DNA of 35,318 nt from an uncultured Colwellia sp. (GCA_913061365.1 CAJXUT010000008.1:1-35318); one strand, 5' to 3'. Numbered from the stretch's first letter, positions 1 to 8,643 are shown. Notes: a model not told the origin generated them from the letters alone. Program-made: numbers and translations.

Positions 1-24
1 GCGTCAGATGTGTATAAGAGACAG
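1..24. other. Sequencing adapter remnant (Tn5/Nextera mosaic end)
   Basis: The first 24 bases end in AGATGTGTATAAGAGACAG, the 19-bp Tn5 mosaic end used in Nextera libraries, preceded by part of the read-1 adapter. This is library-preparation sequence, not genome. It should be trimmed; genomic sequence starts at about position 25. Confidence 0.95.
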
Positions 25-229
25 ATATAATATTATTTTGATAATTAGTGCCAAGCAAAAAAAGTAAAACATCAAAAAATAAATACGTAAAGCCAAACTG
101 TGTTGGAAAAATAAATATATTACGGTTTGATAATTTATGTTGAAATTTACTAGGGGCTCTTCGACTAAGCCAGCGCTCAAAACGTTGACTAATCACTCTT
201 TTAACGGTTTTATTAATTTTGCTAATCAT
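25..229 (-). CDS. DUF58-family protein, N-terminal fragment (cut by contig end)
   Basis: Not in the ORF track because it is open at the contig end. Reading the minus strand from an ATG at 229 gives about 68 residues beginning MISKINKTVKRVIS, then an arginine-rich cytoplasmic stretch and a hydrophobic segment containing IFPTQFGFTYLFFDVLLFLLG. That arrangement, with aromatic-rich membrane segments after a short basic N terminus, is typical of the start of DUF58 proteins. These are membrane-anchored partners of MoxR ATPases, often with a vWA-like domain. The ATG lies inside the last codons of moxR (8-base overlap), so the two are translationally coupled, and the moxR-DUF58 order is the classic one. 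The rest of the gene lies off the contig. The family assignment is inferred from a short fragment plus context. Confidence 0.7.
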
Positions 230-1181
230 TCAACGGGTTCAGCACGTTCACACTATCTAGAATTTGCGCGCTGATGCTAGTAGTATCATGCTGCTGACTT
301 TCCATAATATCTTGCTCTAATCTATGTTCACAAACATTATAAAAGACGGCTTTAATATCATCCGGTAGCACAAAGTCTCTACCATCAATAAAAGCCCATG
401 CTTTGGCTGCACTAAGTAAAGCTTTGCCTGCACGAGGTGACAATGGTTTACACACTATTTTAGTTTCTGTTTCTGCTATATATTGCCCTCTACTAATACG
501 ACATAGTGCAATAATGTATTCAATTATTTTGTCTGAAGCATGTATTTTTTGAATATTATTTTGCATGTCGCTCAAGGTTTCAGTATCAATAAGATCCGGT
601 AGCTCTTGAGTTTTTGTTGGTGCTAAACTGTCAGCAAGCAAAATATTTTTTTCTGCTTCAACACTAGGAAAGCCCAAAGAAATTTTCATCATAAAACGAT
701 CTAGCTGGGATTCTGGTAAGGGATATGTTCCCGCATGAAATAATGGGTTTTGTGTTGCTATGACAAAAAAGGGTTTGGGTAATGTATGAGTTATTCCATC
801 AATACTCACCTGATTTTCAGCCATTGCTTCTAATAGAGCACTTTGTGTTTTTGGACTAGCACGATTAATTTCATCCCCAAGAACCACTTGATTAAAGATA
901 GGTCCTTGGTGAAGTTCAAACTGTTTGTTATCACTATTAAATATAGAAATACCCACTATATCTGAAGGTAGTAAATCACTGGTAAATTGGGTACGTTGAT
1001 AGCTTAGGTTTAACGTATTAGCTAACGTTCGTGCAAGTGTTGTTTTACCCATGCCGGGTAAATCTTCAATCAATAAATGACCTTGAGCAAGTAAACAAGC
1101 AAGTGCTAAACGACATTCATGCGGTTTGCCTATAACACTAGATTCAATTCGGTTTAAAACGGCAAGAAGTGTTTTTTGCAT
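222..1181 (-). CDS. MoxR-family AAA+ ATPase
   Basis: This 319-residue cytoplasmic AAA+ ATPase has the usual MoxR length. The Walker A region is at about residues 40-50 (EDLPGMGKTTLARTLA), Walker B is VVLGDEINRASPKTQSALLEAM, and sensor 1 is FFVIATQNPLFHAGTYPLPESQLDRF, all hallmark MoxR motifs. MoxR proteins act as chaperone-like ATPases that help mature or insert metal cofactors or envelope complexes, working with DUF58/vWA partners; the start of a DUF58 gene overlaps its 3' end. The ATG at 1181 follows an AGGTAGG-type ribosome site that lies within the 3' arm of the aroG terminator hairpin just upstream. The specific client of this system cannot be told because the rest of the operon is missing. 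Confidence 0.92.
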   Translation of the reverse strand: MQKTLLAVLNRIESSVIGKPHECRLALACLLAQGHLLIEDLPGMGKTTLARTLANTLNLSYQRTQFTSDLLPSDIVGISIFNSDNKQFELHQGPIFNQVVLGDEINRASPKTQSALLEAMAENQVSIDGITHTLPKPFFVIATQNPLFHAGTYPLPESQLDRFMMKISLGFPSVEAEKNILLADSLAPTKTQELPDLIDTETLSDMQNNIQKIHASDKIIEYIIALCRISRGQYIAETETKIVCKPLSPRAGKALLSAAKAWAFIDGRDFVLPDDIKAVFYNVCEHRLEQDIMESQQHDTTSISAQILDSVNVLNPLND

Positions 1182-1182
1182 A

Positions 1183-1223
1183 AAAAAAGCCTACCTAAAT
1201 ACAGTTATTTAAGTAAGCTTTTT
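1183..1223 (-). terminator. Probable intrinsic terminator of the DAHP synthase gene
   Basis: On the minus strand an imperfect inverted repeat (AAAAAGCTTAC..TAAATA paired with TATTTAGGTAGGC) is followed by seven T residues that run directly into the moxR ATG. The 3' arm also carries the likely moxR ribosome-binding site (AGGTAGG), so any read-through RNA would fold that site into the hairpin. The structure was judged by eye. Confidence 0.55.
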
Positions 1224-1314
1224 AGCACGATTAGCTTATATTTGATAGATAAAGCGTCTTAAATATCAGTCACTAATACCTAGAATCTATCAATAATCCG
1301 ATGAAGTTTGCTTA

Positions 1315-2367
1315 TTAAGCACTTCTTCTTGCGATTACTGCATCAGATAACTGTGCTAATAAAGTTTCAGTATCATTCCAACCAATACAAGCGTCGGTAA
1401 TACTTTGACCATAAACTTCAGCTTTACCATTAACCAGTTTTTGATTGCCTTCAACTAAGTTACTTTCAACCATAACACCAAAAATATTTTGATCACCTTC
1501 ACTGATTTGATTACTCACATCAGTAGAAACTAACATTTGGTTTTCAAACTTTTTACTTGAATTAGCATGGCTAAAATCAATCATAATTTTAGTGTTTAAT
1601 TCGTTTTCAGCTAATTGCTCAGTTACCGCTTTAACACTTTCTTTATCAAAGTTTGTTGTCTTACCACCACGTAAAATAATATGACAATCAGTATTACCTG
1701 TGGTTTCAACAATGGCCGCATGACCAAACTTAGTTACTGATAAAAAGTGATGTGAAGCAGCAGCAGAACCAATTGCATCAATTGCAATTTTAAAGCCACC
1801 ATCCGTACCATTTTTAAAACCTACTGGGCAAGACAAGCCTGAAGCTAATTCACGGTGAACTTGTGATTCGGTAGTACGTGCACCAATGGCACCCCAACAC
1901 ATAAAATCAGCCATATATTGTGGCGTGATCATATCTAAAAACTCACCAGCTGTTGGCAAGCCTAGTTCGTTTAGTTGTAGTAATAATTCACGACCAATAC
2001 GTAAACCATCATTTAACTTAAAAGTGTTATCCATATACGGGTCATTTATAAGTCCTTTCCAACCAACGGTTGTACGAGGTTTCTCAAAGTAAACACGCAT
2101 AACAATTTCTAAATTATCTTTATATTTTTCACGTAATTTAACTAAACGCTCACCGTACTCTAGTGCGGCTTTAGGATCATGAATTGAACAAGGGCCAATA
2201 ATCACTAATACACGATCATCTTTATGATTAAAAATATTGTGAATTGCTGCTCTACCAGAAACAACCGATTTAGTTGCTTTTTCTGACGCTGGGAATCGTT
2301 CTAGTAATGCGATAGGAGGTAATAAGTCTTTAATTTTATTGATGCGCACATCGTCAGTTTGATACAT
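1315..2367 (-). CDS. aroG: 3-deoxy-7-phosphoheptulonate (DAHP) synthase, class I
   Basis: This enzyme condenses phosphoenolpyruvate with erythrose 4-phosphate to DAHP, the first step of aromatic amino-acid biosynthesis in the cytoplasm. At 350 residues it matches the AroF/AroG/AroH family. Diagnostic motifs are VLVIIGPCSIHDPKAALEYGERL (about residue 53 on), MRVYFEKPRTTVGWKGLINDP, GARTTESQVHRELASGLSCPVGFKNGT and the C-terminal metal-site region IDFSHANSSK. The N-terminal extension typical of feedback-regulated isoenzymes (DDVRINKIKDLLPP) is present, so allosteric inhibition by an aromatic amino acid is expected. Which of Phe, Tyr or Trp cannot be read safely; the symbol aroG is the nearest-looking isoenzyme, not a proof. 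The gene is monocistronic, with a terminator downstream and a 300-base leader/promoter region upstream. Confidence 0.93.
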   Translation of the reverse strand: MYQTDDVRINKIKDLLPPIALLERFPASEKATKSVVSGRAAIHNIFNHKDDRVLVIIGPCSIHDPKAALEYGERLVKLREKYKDNLEIVMRVYFEKPRTTVGWKGLINDPYMDNTFKLNDGLRIGRELLLQLNELGLPTAGEFLDMITPQYMADFMCWGAIGARTTESQVHRELASGLSCPVGFKNGTDGGFKIAIDAIGSAAASHHFLSVTKFGHAAIVETTGNTDCHIILRGGKTTNFDKESVKAVTEQLAENELNTKIMIDFSHANSSKKFENQMLVSTDVSNQISEGDQNIFGVMVESNLVEGNQKLVNGKAEVYGQSITDACIGWNDTETLLAQLSDAVIARRSA

Positions 2368-2691
2368 AATATTTCTCTTTTTTTACCTCTTCAGGAGGTA
2401 GCTTAAATATAGACGTCTAGATAGATACTTCAAGTAATAATTTATCAGTGTTGGCGCATTAATACTAGTGTATTCAAATGATAAGGATGAAAAAATAACA
2501 ATATTTTTGTTATCAATCTCGAACAATTTTCAATCTTATATACTTTAACAGCTACGCTGTATTATTTGACGTATAAATAATGTTCGATTGATAGTTTTCT
2601 TATTGTCCCCTCATATAAATTATATTCAAATACTGCACTTTACAATGTTAAGGGTATAATTATATACAGGTAAACACGCTAAGGAAAAATA
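2368..2691. promoter_or_regulatory. Divergent intergenic region between DAHP synthase and adenosine deaminase
   Basis: This 324-base AT-rich gap holds the promoters of both neighbours and no gene that I can see. A TACCTC/GAGGTA inverted repeat with a 5-base loop (2384-2400) lies just upstream of the aroG start on the minus strand. A hairpin ATAACAA/TTGTTAT (2495-2513) is followed, on the minus strand, by a T run, so it looks like an intrinsic terminator or attenuator in the aroG leader. A short ACAGC/GCTGT hairpin lies near 2549-2561. On the plus strand a perfect TATAAT at 2655-2660 is the likely -10 of add, without an obvious -35. No leader peptide was found for the hairpin at 2495. Confidence 0.45.
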
Positions 2692-3687
2692 ATGATTAAT
2701 GCTACATTGCCATTACTCGATCTACACCGACATCTTGACGGTAATATTCGCCCGACAACTATTTGGCAACTTGCTAATCAAAATGCCATCACTTTGCCAA
2801 CTAATAGTTTAGAAACCTTTATACCTTATGTACAAATACAAGAGAGTGAACCTAATTTATTAGCTTTTTTGAAAAAGCTCGACTGGGGCGTAGCGGTTCT
2901 AAAAAACCTTGATGATATAAAACGTGTTGCTTATGAAAATGTAGAAGATGCATTTAATGCAGGTTTAGCCTATGCCGAATTACGGTTTTCACCTTATTAC
3001 ATGGCGATGAATCACAATTTATTAATCGCTGATGTGGTTGCAGCCATTATTGATGGTGTGCAATTAGGTATGCAGTCATTCGATATAAAAATAAACTTGA
3101 TTGGTATATTAAGTCGTACCTTTGGTGTTAAACAATGCCAGCTTGAATTAGATGCATTGTTATTATACAAAGATAATCTGGTGGCGATTGATCTTGCTGG
3201 TGATGAATACAATTTTCCTGGGGCGTTATTTGTTGATCATTTTAAGCAAGTTCAAAACGCTGGATTACAAGTAACAGTTCATGCAGGTGAAGCCGGTAAT
3301 TCACAAAGTGTATGGCAAGCAATAACAGAATTAGGCGCAACACGCATTGGTCACGGTGTTGCGACTATTAATGACGAAAAACTAATGACTTATATGATAA
3401 ATAATAATATTGCCATCGAATCATGTTTAACCTCTAACTACCAAACAGGAACCGTGAAAGATTTAAGTCAGCATCCACTAAAAGGGTTTCTTGATTTTGG
3501 TATCAAAGCTTGTCTTAATACAGATGATCCTGCTGTGCAAGGGATTGAAATTAAAAATGAATTTGAGGTTGCTAGAAATACATTACAGTTTAGTCATAAC
3601 GAAATAAATCAATTACAAAAAAATGCTATCGAGGTTAGTTTTTTATCAGCTAATGAGAAAAAATCATTATTATCTATGGGTAATTAA
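2692..3687 (+). CDS. add: Adenosine deaminase
   Basis: This cytoplasmic zinc hydrolase converts adenosine and deoxyadenosine to inosine and deoxyinosine for purine salvage. At 331 residues it has the normal bacterial Add length. The metal-binding HxH is in LLDLHRHLDGNIRP (about residue 12). Further motifs are VTVHAGEAGN (third metal His plus catalytic Glu), ATRIGHGV, ESCLTSNYQTG and LNTDDPAVQG, the last with the Asp pair that closes the zinc site. The ATG is preceded by AAGGAAAAATA, a fair ribosome site. It leads a plus-strand group with the XapX-like gene and deoD, whose product would act on the inosine made here. Confidence 0.95.
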   Translation: MINATLPLLDLHRHLDGNIRPTTIWQLANQNAITLPTNSLETFIPYVQIQESEPNLLAFLKKLDWGVAVLKNLDDIKRVAYENVEDAFNAGLAYAELRFSPYYMAMNHNLLIADVVAAIIDGVQLGMQSFDIKINLIGILSRTFGVKQCQLELDALLLYKDNLVAIDLAGDEYNFPGALFVDHFKQVQNAGLQVTVHAGEAGNSQSVWQAITELGATRIGHGVATINDEKLMTYMINNNIAIESCLTSNYQTGTVKDLSQHPLKGFLDFGIKACLNTDDPAVQGIEIKNEFEVARNTLQFSHNEINQLQKNAIEVSFLSANEKKSLLSMGN

Positions 3688-3806
3688 TGAAAGTATCTTG
3701 ATTTTCATTTGTCTTTTTAGCTATAAATAATTTTGTGCAATTCAAGCTAAATTTTTTCACAATGCACTCAACAAAATAATAACACATTAAATTAAAAGGA
3801 AATTTT

Positions 3807-3977
3807 ATGGCAGAAGTCTTATTATCATTAGCCACTGGTGCATTTGTTGGCATTTTATTTTCAGTGTTAAAACTGCCCTTACCTGCCCCACCTGTTATTT
3901 CTGGAATAGCCGGTATCGCGGGAATTTATCTTGGAGGTATAGGCTATCAATGGTTAATGGAGCGTTTTTTTAGCTAA
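3807..3977 (+). CDS. XapX-domain small membrane protein
   Basis: This 56-residue ORF (too short for the track) starts MAEVLLSLATGAFVG after the ribosome site AAAAGGAA. It has two hydrophobic segments around a proline-rich turn (KLPLPAPPVISGIAGIAGIYLGG) and ends in QWLMERFF. This is the pattern of XapX-type proteins, short two-helix membrane proteins first noted near xanthosine/purine nucleoside genes. The family function is not established. Here it lies between adenosine deaminase and purine nucleoside phosphorylase, which agrees with a link to purine nucleosides. Gaps of 119 and 173 bases to its neighbours mean it may have its own promoter. Confidence 0.72.
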   Translation: MAEVLLSLATGAFVGILFSVLKLPLPAPPVISGIAGIAGIYLGGIGYQWLMERFFS

Positions 3978-4150
3978 GCCATTTAATAATAACTAAAACG
4001 TTTAATTTATTACGACAAATTGATAATATTTATCGCTAAGCATTAAATAAGTAAAACACCCTTGCTAGCAGCATCTACTGAAACAGTATGTAGATCTGGC
4101 TAAAAACTTACTTATATATAATTTCTAAACCAACAGACAAGGGACATTTC

Positions 4151-4855
4151 ATGGCCACTCCACATATATCTGCCAATATGGGCGACTTCGCTGAAACAGT
4201 TTTAATGCCAGGCGATCCTCTACGAGCAAAGTTTATAGCTGAAAATTTTCTAGACGATGCCAAATGTATCACTGAAGTACGTAACATGCTCGGTTATACT
4301 GGCACATATAAAGGACAGAAAGTATCCGTTATGGGTTCAGGTATGGGTATTCCATCCATATCAATTTACGCTACCGAGTTATATAAAGACTTTGGTGTAG
4401 AGAATATTATCCGCATTGGTTCTTGTGGCGCAGTTAGAGACGACATAAAAATTCGCGATATTATTATTGGTATGGCAGCAAGTACCGATTCAAATGTTAA
4501 TAGACAACGTCTTAATCAGTGGGACTTTGCTGCAACTGCAGATTTTTCATTATTACACCGTGTGGTTAATACCGCTGAACGTCTCAAACAGGAAATTCAT
4601 GTAGGTAATATTTTTACTGCTGATTTATTCTATACACCCCAACCAGAAATGTTTGCACAAATGGAAAAGTACGGTATTTTAGCCGTAGAAATGGAAGCTG
4701 CCGGATTATACGGCGTTGCAGCCGAGTACGGTAAAAAAGCCTTAACGGTATTAACGGTGTCCGATCACATTAAAACAGGTGAGCAAACCAGCTCTGACGA
4801 ACGTGAAAGTACATTTAAAGACATGATGGAATTAACACTAGAAAGCATTTTATAA
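4151..4855 (+). CDS. deoD: Purine nucleoside phosphorylase, DeoD type
   Basis: This cytoplasmic enzyme cleaves purine (deoxy)ribonucleosides with phosphate to the free base and (deoxy)ribose 1-phosphate. The product is 234 residues, typical for the hexameric low-molecular-mass class. Visible motifs are the phosphate-binding [41 protein letters not shown], the nucleoside-binding [16 protein letters not shown] and the catalytic-Asp segment LTVSDHI. The ATG at 4151 is preceded by AAGGGACATTTC. It supplies deoxyribose 1-phosphate to DeoB and DeoC encoded further along the window. A stable hairpin about 25 bases after the stop may end its transcript. Confidence 0.96.
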   Translation: MATPHISANMGDFAETVLMPGDPLRAKFIAENFLDDAKCITEVRNMLGYTGTYKGQKVSVMGSGMGIPSISIYATELYKDFGVENIIRIGSCGAVRDDIKIRDIIIGMAASTDSNVNRQRLNQWDFAATADFSLLHRVVNTAERLKQEIHVGNIFTADLFYTPQPEMFAQMEKYGILAVEMEAAGLYGVAAEYGKKALTVLTVSDHIKTGEQTSSDERESTFKDMMELTLESIL

Positions 4856-4880
4856 GTATCAGCAATTTCTCTTAATGACT

Positions 4881-4913
4881 ATTGAGTTTATGGCGAAAAA
4901 TCCTAAACTCAAT
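4881..4913 (+). terminator. Hairpin downstream of deoD
   Basis: Perfect 10-bp inverted repeat ATTGAGTTTA / TAAACTCAAT with two more G-C pairs in the loop. It lies 25 bases after the deoD stop. The downstream tract is A-rich rather than T-rich, so intrinsic termination on the plus strand is only possible, not clear. Confidence 0.45.
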
Positions 4914-5020
4914 AAAAATATAATAACATTTTATTTGATTGAGTATATACGGCACACATTTTCTTGTTATTCCCCTGATATGTTTCTGAACTGACAACTT
5001 TATTCTTTCAGTTGATATTA

Positions 5021-5049
5021 AGTTTGTGGAACAAAATGTTCCACAAACT
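5021..5049. repeat. 12-bp perfect palindrome with 5-base loop
   Basis: AGTTTGTGGAAC is followed after AAAAT by its exact reverse complement GTTCCACAAACT. It stands in the 348-base gap between deoD and the next small gene. A second inverted repeat (AACTGA/TCAGTT) lies 10-30 bases upstream. There is no T tract, so it does not look like a terminator. It could be an operator, an RNA stem in the leader of the 66-residue gene, or part of a small RNA. The rest of this gap shows no coding potential that I can support. Confidence 0.7.
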
Positions 5050-5203
5050 GGCAGTATTCTGTGGTCAGGTCTAAAATATAAGTAAGAAATATCAAAATAA
5101 ATTCCTTTTGGGGATCTTGTCTAAGATGTATATCGAAACTGTTTCCACGTCTTACGAGATCGATTCTAGTAAAAAGTATACCGGTTAAACGGGAGAAACT
5201 GTC

Positions 5204-5404
5204 ATGTACAAGACTATTACAGCAACATACGTAGATAAAACAGCGCTTATAAATATCGCTGATGAACTAATAAATAAGGATATTCCAAGGGAAAACTTTT
5301 TCATCGATGAAGAAAAATATCAGGTCAAGGTAATGATGCCTGAGTATACCGAACCAGAAATAATGGATATTCTCAATCGTCATAAACCGACTGAAGTTCA
5401 TTAG
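5204..5404 (+). CDS. Small conserved-looking soluble protein, unknown function
   Basis: A 66-residue protein with no signal peptide or membrane segment. Predicted elements read as strand (TITATYVD), helix (TALINIADELINK), then strand around a charged turn (NFFIDEEKYQVKVMMP), helix (EPEIMDILNRH) and a short tail PTEVH. That beta-alpha-beta-beta-alpha order suggests a small ferredoxin-like fold, but I do not recognise a named family. The ATG is preceded by GGGAGAAACTGTC, a strong ribosome site. It is followed 17 bases later by a strong hairpin terminator, so it is a stand-alone, probably well-expressed gene. Confidence 0.7.
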   Translation: MYKTITATYVDKTALINIADELINKDIPRENFFIDEEKYQVKVMMPEYTEPEIMDILNRHKPTEVH

Positions 5405-5421
5405 ACATGTAACCGTAACAA

Positions 5422-5449
5422 GCTGTCATGAGGCCTAACCTCTGACAGC
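5422..5449 (+). terminator. Intrinsic terminator after the 66-residue gene
   Basis: GCTGTCA-T-GAGG-CCTAA-CCTC-TGACAGC forms an 11-bp stem with one bulged base, 17 bases after the stop codon and followed by an AT-rich tail (GCATTATTTATTT). Confidence 0.75.
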
Positions 5450-5555
5450 GCATTATTTATTTAAAATAGATAGATGACTAAATAGTGCTAATCTATGTTT
5501 ACCGTGTAGAAGATTAAACTCCATCATTATGTAAGTTCTTAGAAGTAAAAGCGCT

Positions 5556-6449
5556 TTAATCTAACAGCATTCTCCCTTCTCGCATTATTTCTTGAGATAT
5601 TTCTTTATTAATTCCTTTTACTAATATCCAGCTATGCCAATAAAGTGTTTGTATTAATTGCTTTTGTGGACATAGTTTTACTAGCTCACCCGATGCTAGT
5701 TCAGTTTTTATTTGTAATTCAGGTAGTAAGCAGTAAGCAACACCTTGTTTTGCTAACTCAACAAATGCTTCTGAAGAACGTACACTATGGCAATAATATT
5801 CACTGGATGCTAAACCAAAATGTTTGCTTATAAAGCGATTATGGGTATCATCTTTATGATCGTAACTAATTGCAGGTGCCATTGTTAACGAAGATTTTGT
5901 GACACCTTGTTTAAAATATTTTTGCTGAAAGCTCTTAGAGCACACTAAGCAATAATTCATCTTACCTAATTCAAAAGAACGATAACCTTTTAATGGCTTT
6001 TTAATTACACTTACCGCACCCGTTGCTTCACCTGTACGTAATTTATCTAACGTATGCTTTTCGTGGGCTATAAGTAAATTTAGCTCAACCAAATGCTCTT
6101 TTAATACTGGAGTTACTGCCTTTAAAAACCACGTTGCCATACTATCAGCATTAAGTGCTAAAGAAATTTTCATCGGTTTGCTTGGTTTATCAGGTAACAG
6201 CTCAGGTAGTAGTTCATTTTCTAGCTGTTGAACTTTTTTAAAGTGCGTTAATAGTTGCTCACCAATTGCTGTTAACTCAATAGGTTGACTACGAATGAGA
6301 ATAGGATGGCCTATATTTTCTTCTAATAATTTAATACGTTGAGAAATAGCCGATTGTGAAATAAAGAGTTTATTAGCTGCAAGTTCAAAACTTTGCATTT
6401 CTATAATTGAAGATAACGCAGTTAACAATTTATAATCAAAAAATGACAT
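5556..6449 (-). CDS. argP: LysR-family transcriptional regulator ArgP
   Basis: This 297-residue LysR-type DNA-binding regulator is the right length for ArgP (IciA). Residues 1-60 form the winged helix-turn-helix (KLLTALSSIIEMQSFELAANKLFISQSAISQRIKLLEENIG), followed by the ligand-binding domain. In known systems ArgP senses arginine and lysine and activates the exporter gene argO. Here it is divergent from exactly such a gene, 114 bases away, which strongly supports the name. The gap is very AT-rich and should hold the shared operator. Some features of the usual E. coli sequence are diverged, so the effector is inferred from context. Confidence 0.88.
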   Translation of the reverse strand: MSFFDYKLLTALSSIIEMQSFELAANKLFISQSAISQRIKLLEENIGHPILIRSQPIELTAIGEQLLTHFKKVQQLENELLPELLPDKPSKPMKISLALNADSMATWFLKAVTPVLKEHLVELNLLIAHEKHTLDKLRTGEATGAVSVIKKPLKGYRSFELGKMNYCLVCSKSFQQKYFKQGVTKSSLTMAPAISYDHKDDTHNRFISKHFGLASSEYYCHSVRSSEAFVELAKQGVAYCLLPELQIKTELASGELVKLCPQKQLIQTLYWHSWILVKGINKEISQEIMREGRMLLD

Positions 6450-6563
6450 AAGAATAATTAATGTATATTAAATTTTATTAATTATATTAAATTAAAATCT
6501 GCACGTAAACTCTCCTTGTTTTCTGTTTAAACCATTTACGCATTCACAATTAAGGGAAGTTTT

Positions 6564-7184
6564 ATGATCATTATGGCAGCTGTTAAAGGCTTTATTCTAA
6601 CATTGAGCATGATCATGCCTATTGGCAGCCAAAATTCCATGTTATTAACACAAGGTATCAAAAAAGATCACCATCTGATAACCGCAGGGTTATTTATTGC
6701 TTATGACGCAATACTCATTTCTTTAGGCGTATTAGGCGGAGGAATAATTTTAGCCAGTAATGATGCACTTTTTTCTTTGCTGACGTGGGGTGGAATTCTA
6801 TTTTTGCTCGCTTACGGTACGATGTCGTTCAAAGCAGCGTTTATAGGCATTAAAAATGATAGTGATAAGGTAGTAAATAAAAAGTCGCTTAAAATTATTT
6901 TTCTAACTAGCTTAATCGTTACTTTTTTAAACCCGCATGCTTATATCGACACAGTCATGGTCATTGGGAGTGTGGGTGGCCAATATACTGGTGATGCCAG
7001 AATTTACTTTTTAATTGGCGCTATCACTGGATCAATTGTATGGTTTTCTACACTGGCATTCGGTGCTGCAAAATTGTCAGTGCAGCTTAGTAGACCAAGA
7101 ATTAAAAGTGCTATTGATGGGATTATTGGTTTAGTTATGTGGTTTATTGCTTGGTCACTATTTACCTCTTGGGCAGCAAGTTAA
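6564..7184 (+). CDS. argO: LysE-family basic amino-acid exporter ArgO
   Basis: A 206-residue inner-membrane protein with about six hydrophobic segments. It has the LysE-type N-terminal signature KGFILTLSMIMPIGSQNSMLLTQGI, with the conserved P-x-G-x-Q-N, and the mid-protein FLNPHAYIDTVMVIGSVGGQ typical of ArgO/LysE transporters. These proteins export arginine or lysine and toxic analogues such as canavanine. It starts after AAGGGAAGTTTT; a second in-frame ATG three codons later (MAAVKG) is possible. The divergent LysR gene is the expected activator. Confidence 0.92.
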   Translation: MIIMAAVKGFILTLSMIMPIGSQNSMLLTQGIKKDHHLITAGLFIAYDAILISLGVLGGGIILASNDALFSLLTWGGILFLLAYGTMSFKAAFIGIKNDSDKVVNKKSLKIIFLTSLIVTFLNPHAYIDTVMVIGSVGGQYTGDARIYFLIGAITGSIVWFSTLAFGAAKLSVQLSRPRIKSAIDGIIGLVMWFIAWSLFTSWAAS

Positions 7185-7211
7185 TCAGTAAAATTTGATT
7201 TTATTAATCGC

Positions 7212-8495
7212 TCATTCATTAAAGTTGAGTACAGGCAAAAAGCTTTTACCATAAGCCATTGCGTCTACTTTAAAAAGCTCGGCGAGTGTTTGCCCTAAGT
7301 CTGCAAATGTTGCTCGTTTTCCAAGATTAACAGAAGATAAGTTTTGGTGATAACAAAGCAAAGGAACAAACTCACGAGTGTGATCATTTCCTGGCCATGT
7401 TGGGTCACAACCATGATCTGCCGTTAAAAACAAAATATCATCTTCATTCATTTGAGCATAAATTTCAGGTAAACGTAGGTCAAAACTTTCCAATGCTTGA
7501 GCATAACCTACAGCGTCACGCCTGTGCCCGTAGTCTTGGTCAAAGTTAACTAAATTGGTAAAAATAAGACTATTATCTGGAGTTGATTTAAGTTGCGTTA
7601 AAGTTGCATCTACTAATGCATTAATACCTGTTGCTTTAATATTTTGAGAAATACCTTGATGAGCAAAAATATCCGCTATTTTCCCCACACTAACCACCAA
7701 CCCTCCAGCTTGTGTTATTTTATCTAATACGGTGGGGGCTGGCGGTAACACGGCATAATCTCGTCGATTACCTGTGCGAGAAAAAGCATTGTCCCCTTGA
7801 CTGTTTTGCTCAGTCCCAATAAATGGCCTAGCAATAACGCGTCCTATATTAAGGTCGCTTTCTGATAAAAGTTCTCTTACTTGCTCACAATACCGGTAAA
7901 GGTTATCCAGTCCAAAGTGTTCTTCATGAGCAGCAACTTGAAAAACACTATCAGCTGAGGTGTAGCAAATAGGTAAACCTGTTTGGATGTGTTCACAACC
8001 TAATCGGTTAATAACCTCAACACCTGATGCATGGCAATTACCTAAAAGACCGCTGTAACCTGTTTTATGATTAATAGCTGAAATAAGTGCGCTATTAAAA
8101 GAGTTTTGCTTCTTAGCAAAATAATCCCAATGAAATAATACGGGTACACCTGCCATTTCCCAATGCCCACTGGGAGTATCTTTACCGGTACTTAATTCGT
8201 TCATGTAGCCAAAAGCACCATGTTGAGGCCTTTTATAAAATTCAGTAAATTTTTTGCCTGAAGTTGTTATTTCCTCTTCCAACATTTGCCAAATTTGTGA
8301 GCTACTGGCTTGTTTACTTAATTCAAACAAGCCAAGGTTTCCTAAGTTGGGTAAATCGATAACTTTATTTTCTTTTCGTAAGTAATCCCTAGCAATGTTA
8401 ATTAAAGTATTTGCGCCAATATCACCAAAAGTTTCGGCATCCGTTGAATATCCAACACCAAAACTATCTAATACTATAATTACTGCTCTTGCCAT
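7212..8495 (-). CDS. deoB: Phosphopentomutase
   Basis: This cytoplasmic metalloenzyme interconverts (deoxy)ribose 1-phosphate and (deoxy)ribose 5-phosphate, linking nucleoside phosphorolysis to DeoC and the pentose pathway. It belongs to the alkaline phosphatase superfamily. The N-terminal metal/nucleophile region is AVIIVLDSFGVGYSTDAETFGDIGANTL and the C-terminal metal site is FLTADHGCDPTWPGNDHTREFVPLL. At 427 residues it is about 20 longer than typical E. coli-like DeoB, apparently through small insertions in the middle. The expected TGKDTPSGHWEMAG substrate segment is intact. It is divergent from udk across a 148-base gap that holds repeated GTTAAC/GTCAAC half-sites, a possible shared operator. 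Confidence 0.95.
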   Translation of the reverse strand: MARAVIIVLDSFGVGYSTDAETFGDIGANTLINIARDYLRKENKVIDLPNLGNLGLFELSKQASSSQIWQMLEEEITTSGKKFTEFYKRPQHGAFGYMNELSTGKDTPSGHWEMAGVPVLFHWDYFAKKQNSFNSALISAINHKTGYSGLLGNCHASGVEVINRLGCEHIQTGLPICYTSADSVFQVAAHEEHFGLDNLYRYCEQVRELLSESDLNIGRVIARPFIGTEQNSQGDNAFSRTGNRRDYAVLPPAPTVLDKITQAGGLVVSVGKIADIFAHQGISQNIKATGINALVDATLTQLKSTPDNSLIFTNLVNFDQDYGHRRDAVGYAQALESFDLRLPEIYAQMNEDDILFLTADHGCDPTWPGNDHTREFVPLLCYHQNLSSVNLGKRATFADLGQTLAELFKVDAMAYGKSFLPVLNFNE

Positions 8496-8643
8496 GACAT
8501 CACTCTTAATAAAATTGAGTTAACCAACTAGTCAACTTATGCTTATTTATGTTAACTTAATGTTTTTATCATGATTAGCCAAGCTATTTATATTATAAAT
8601 ACATGACTTCTCTTATTTAGCTCATATTTCACTGGATTCATCG

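Noticed and set aside
1886-2092. Plus-strand 68-residue ORF inside aroG
   Set aside because: It is antisense to a clearly conserved gene, with no ribosome site and unlikely composition; a shadow frame.
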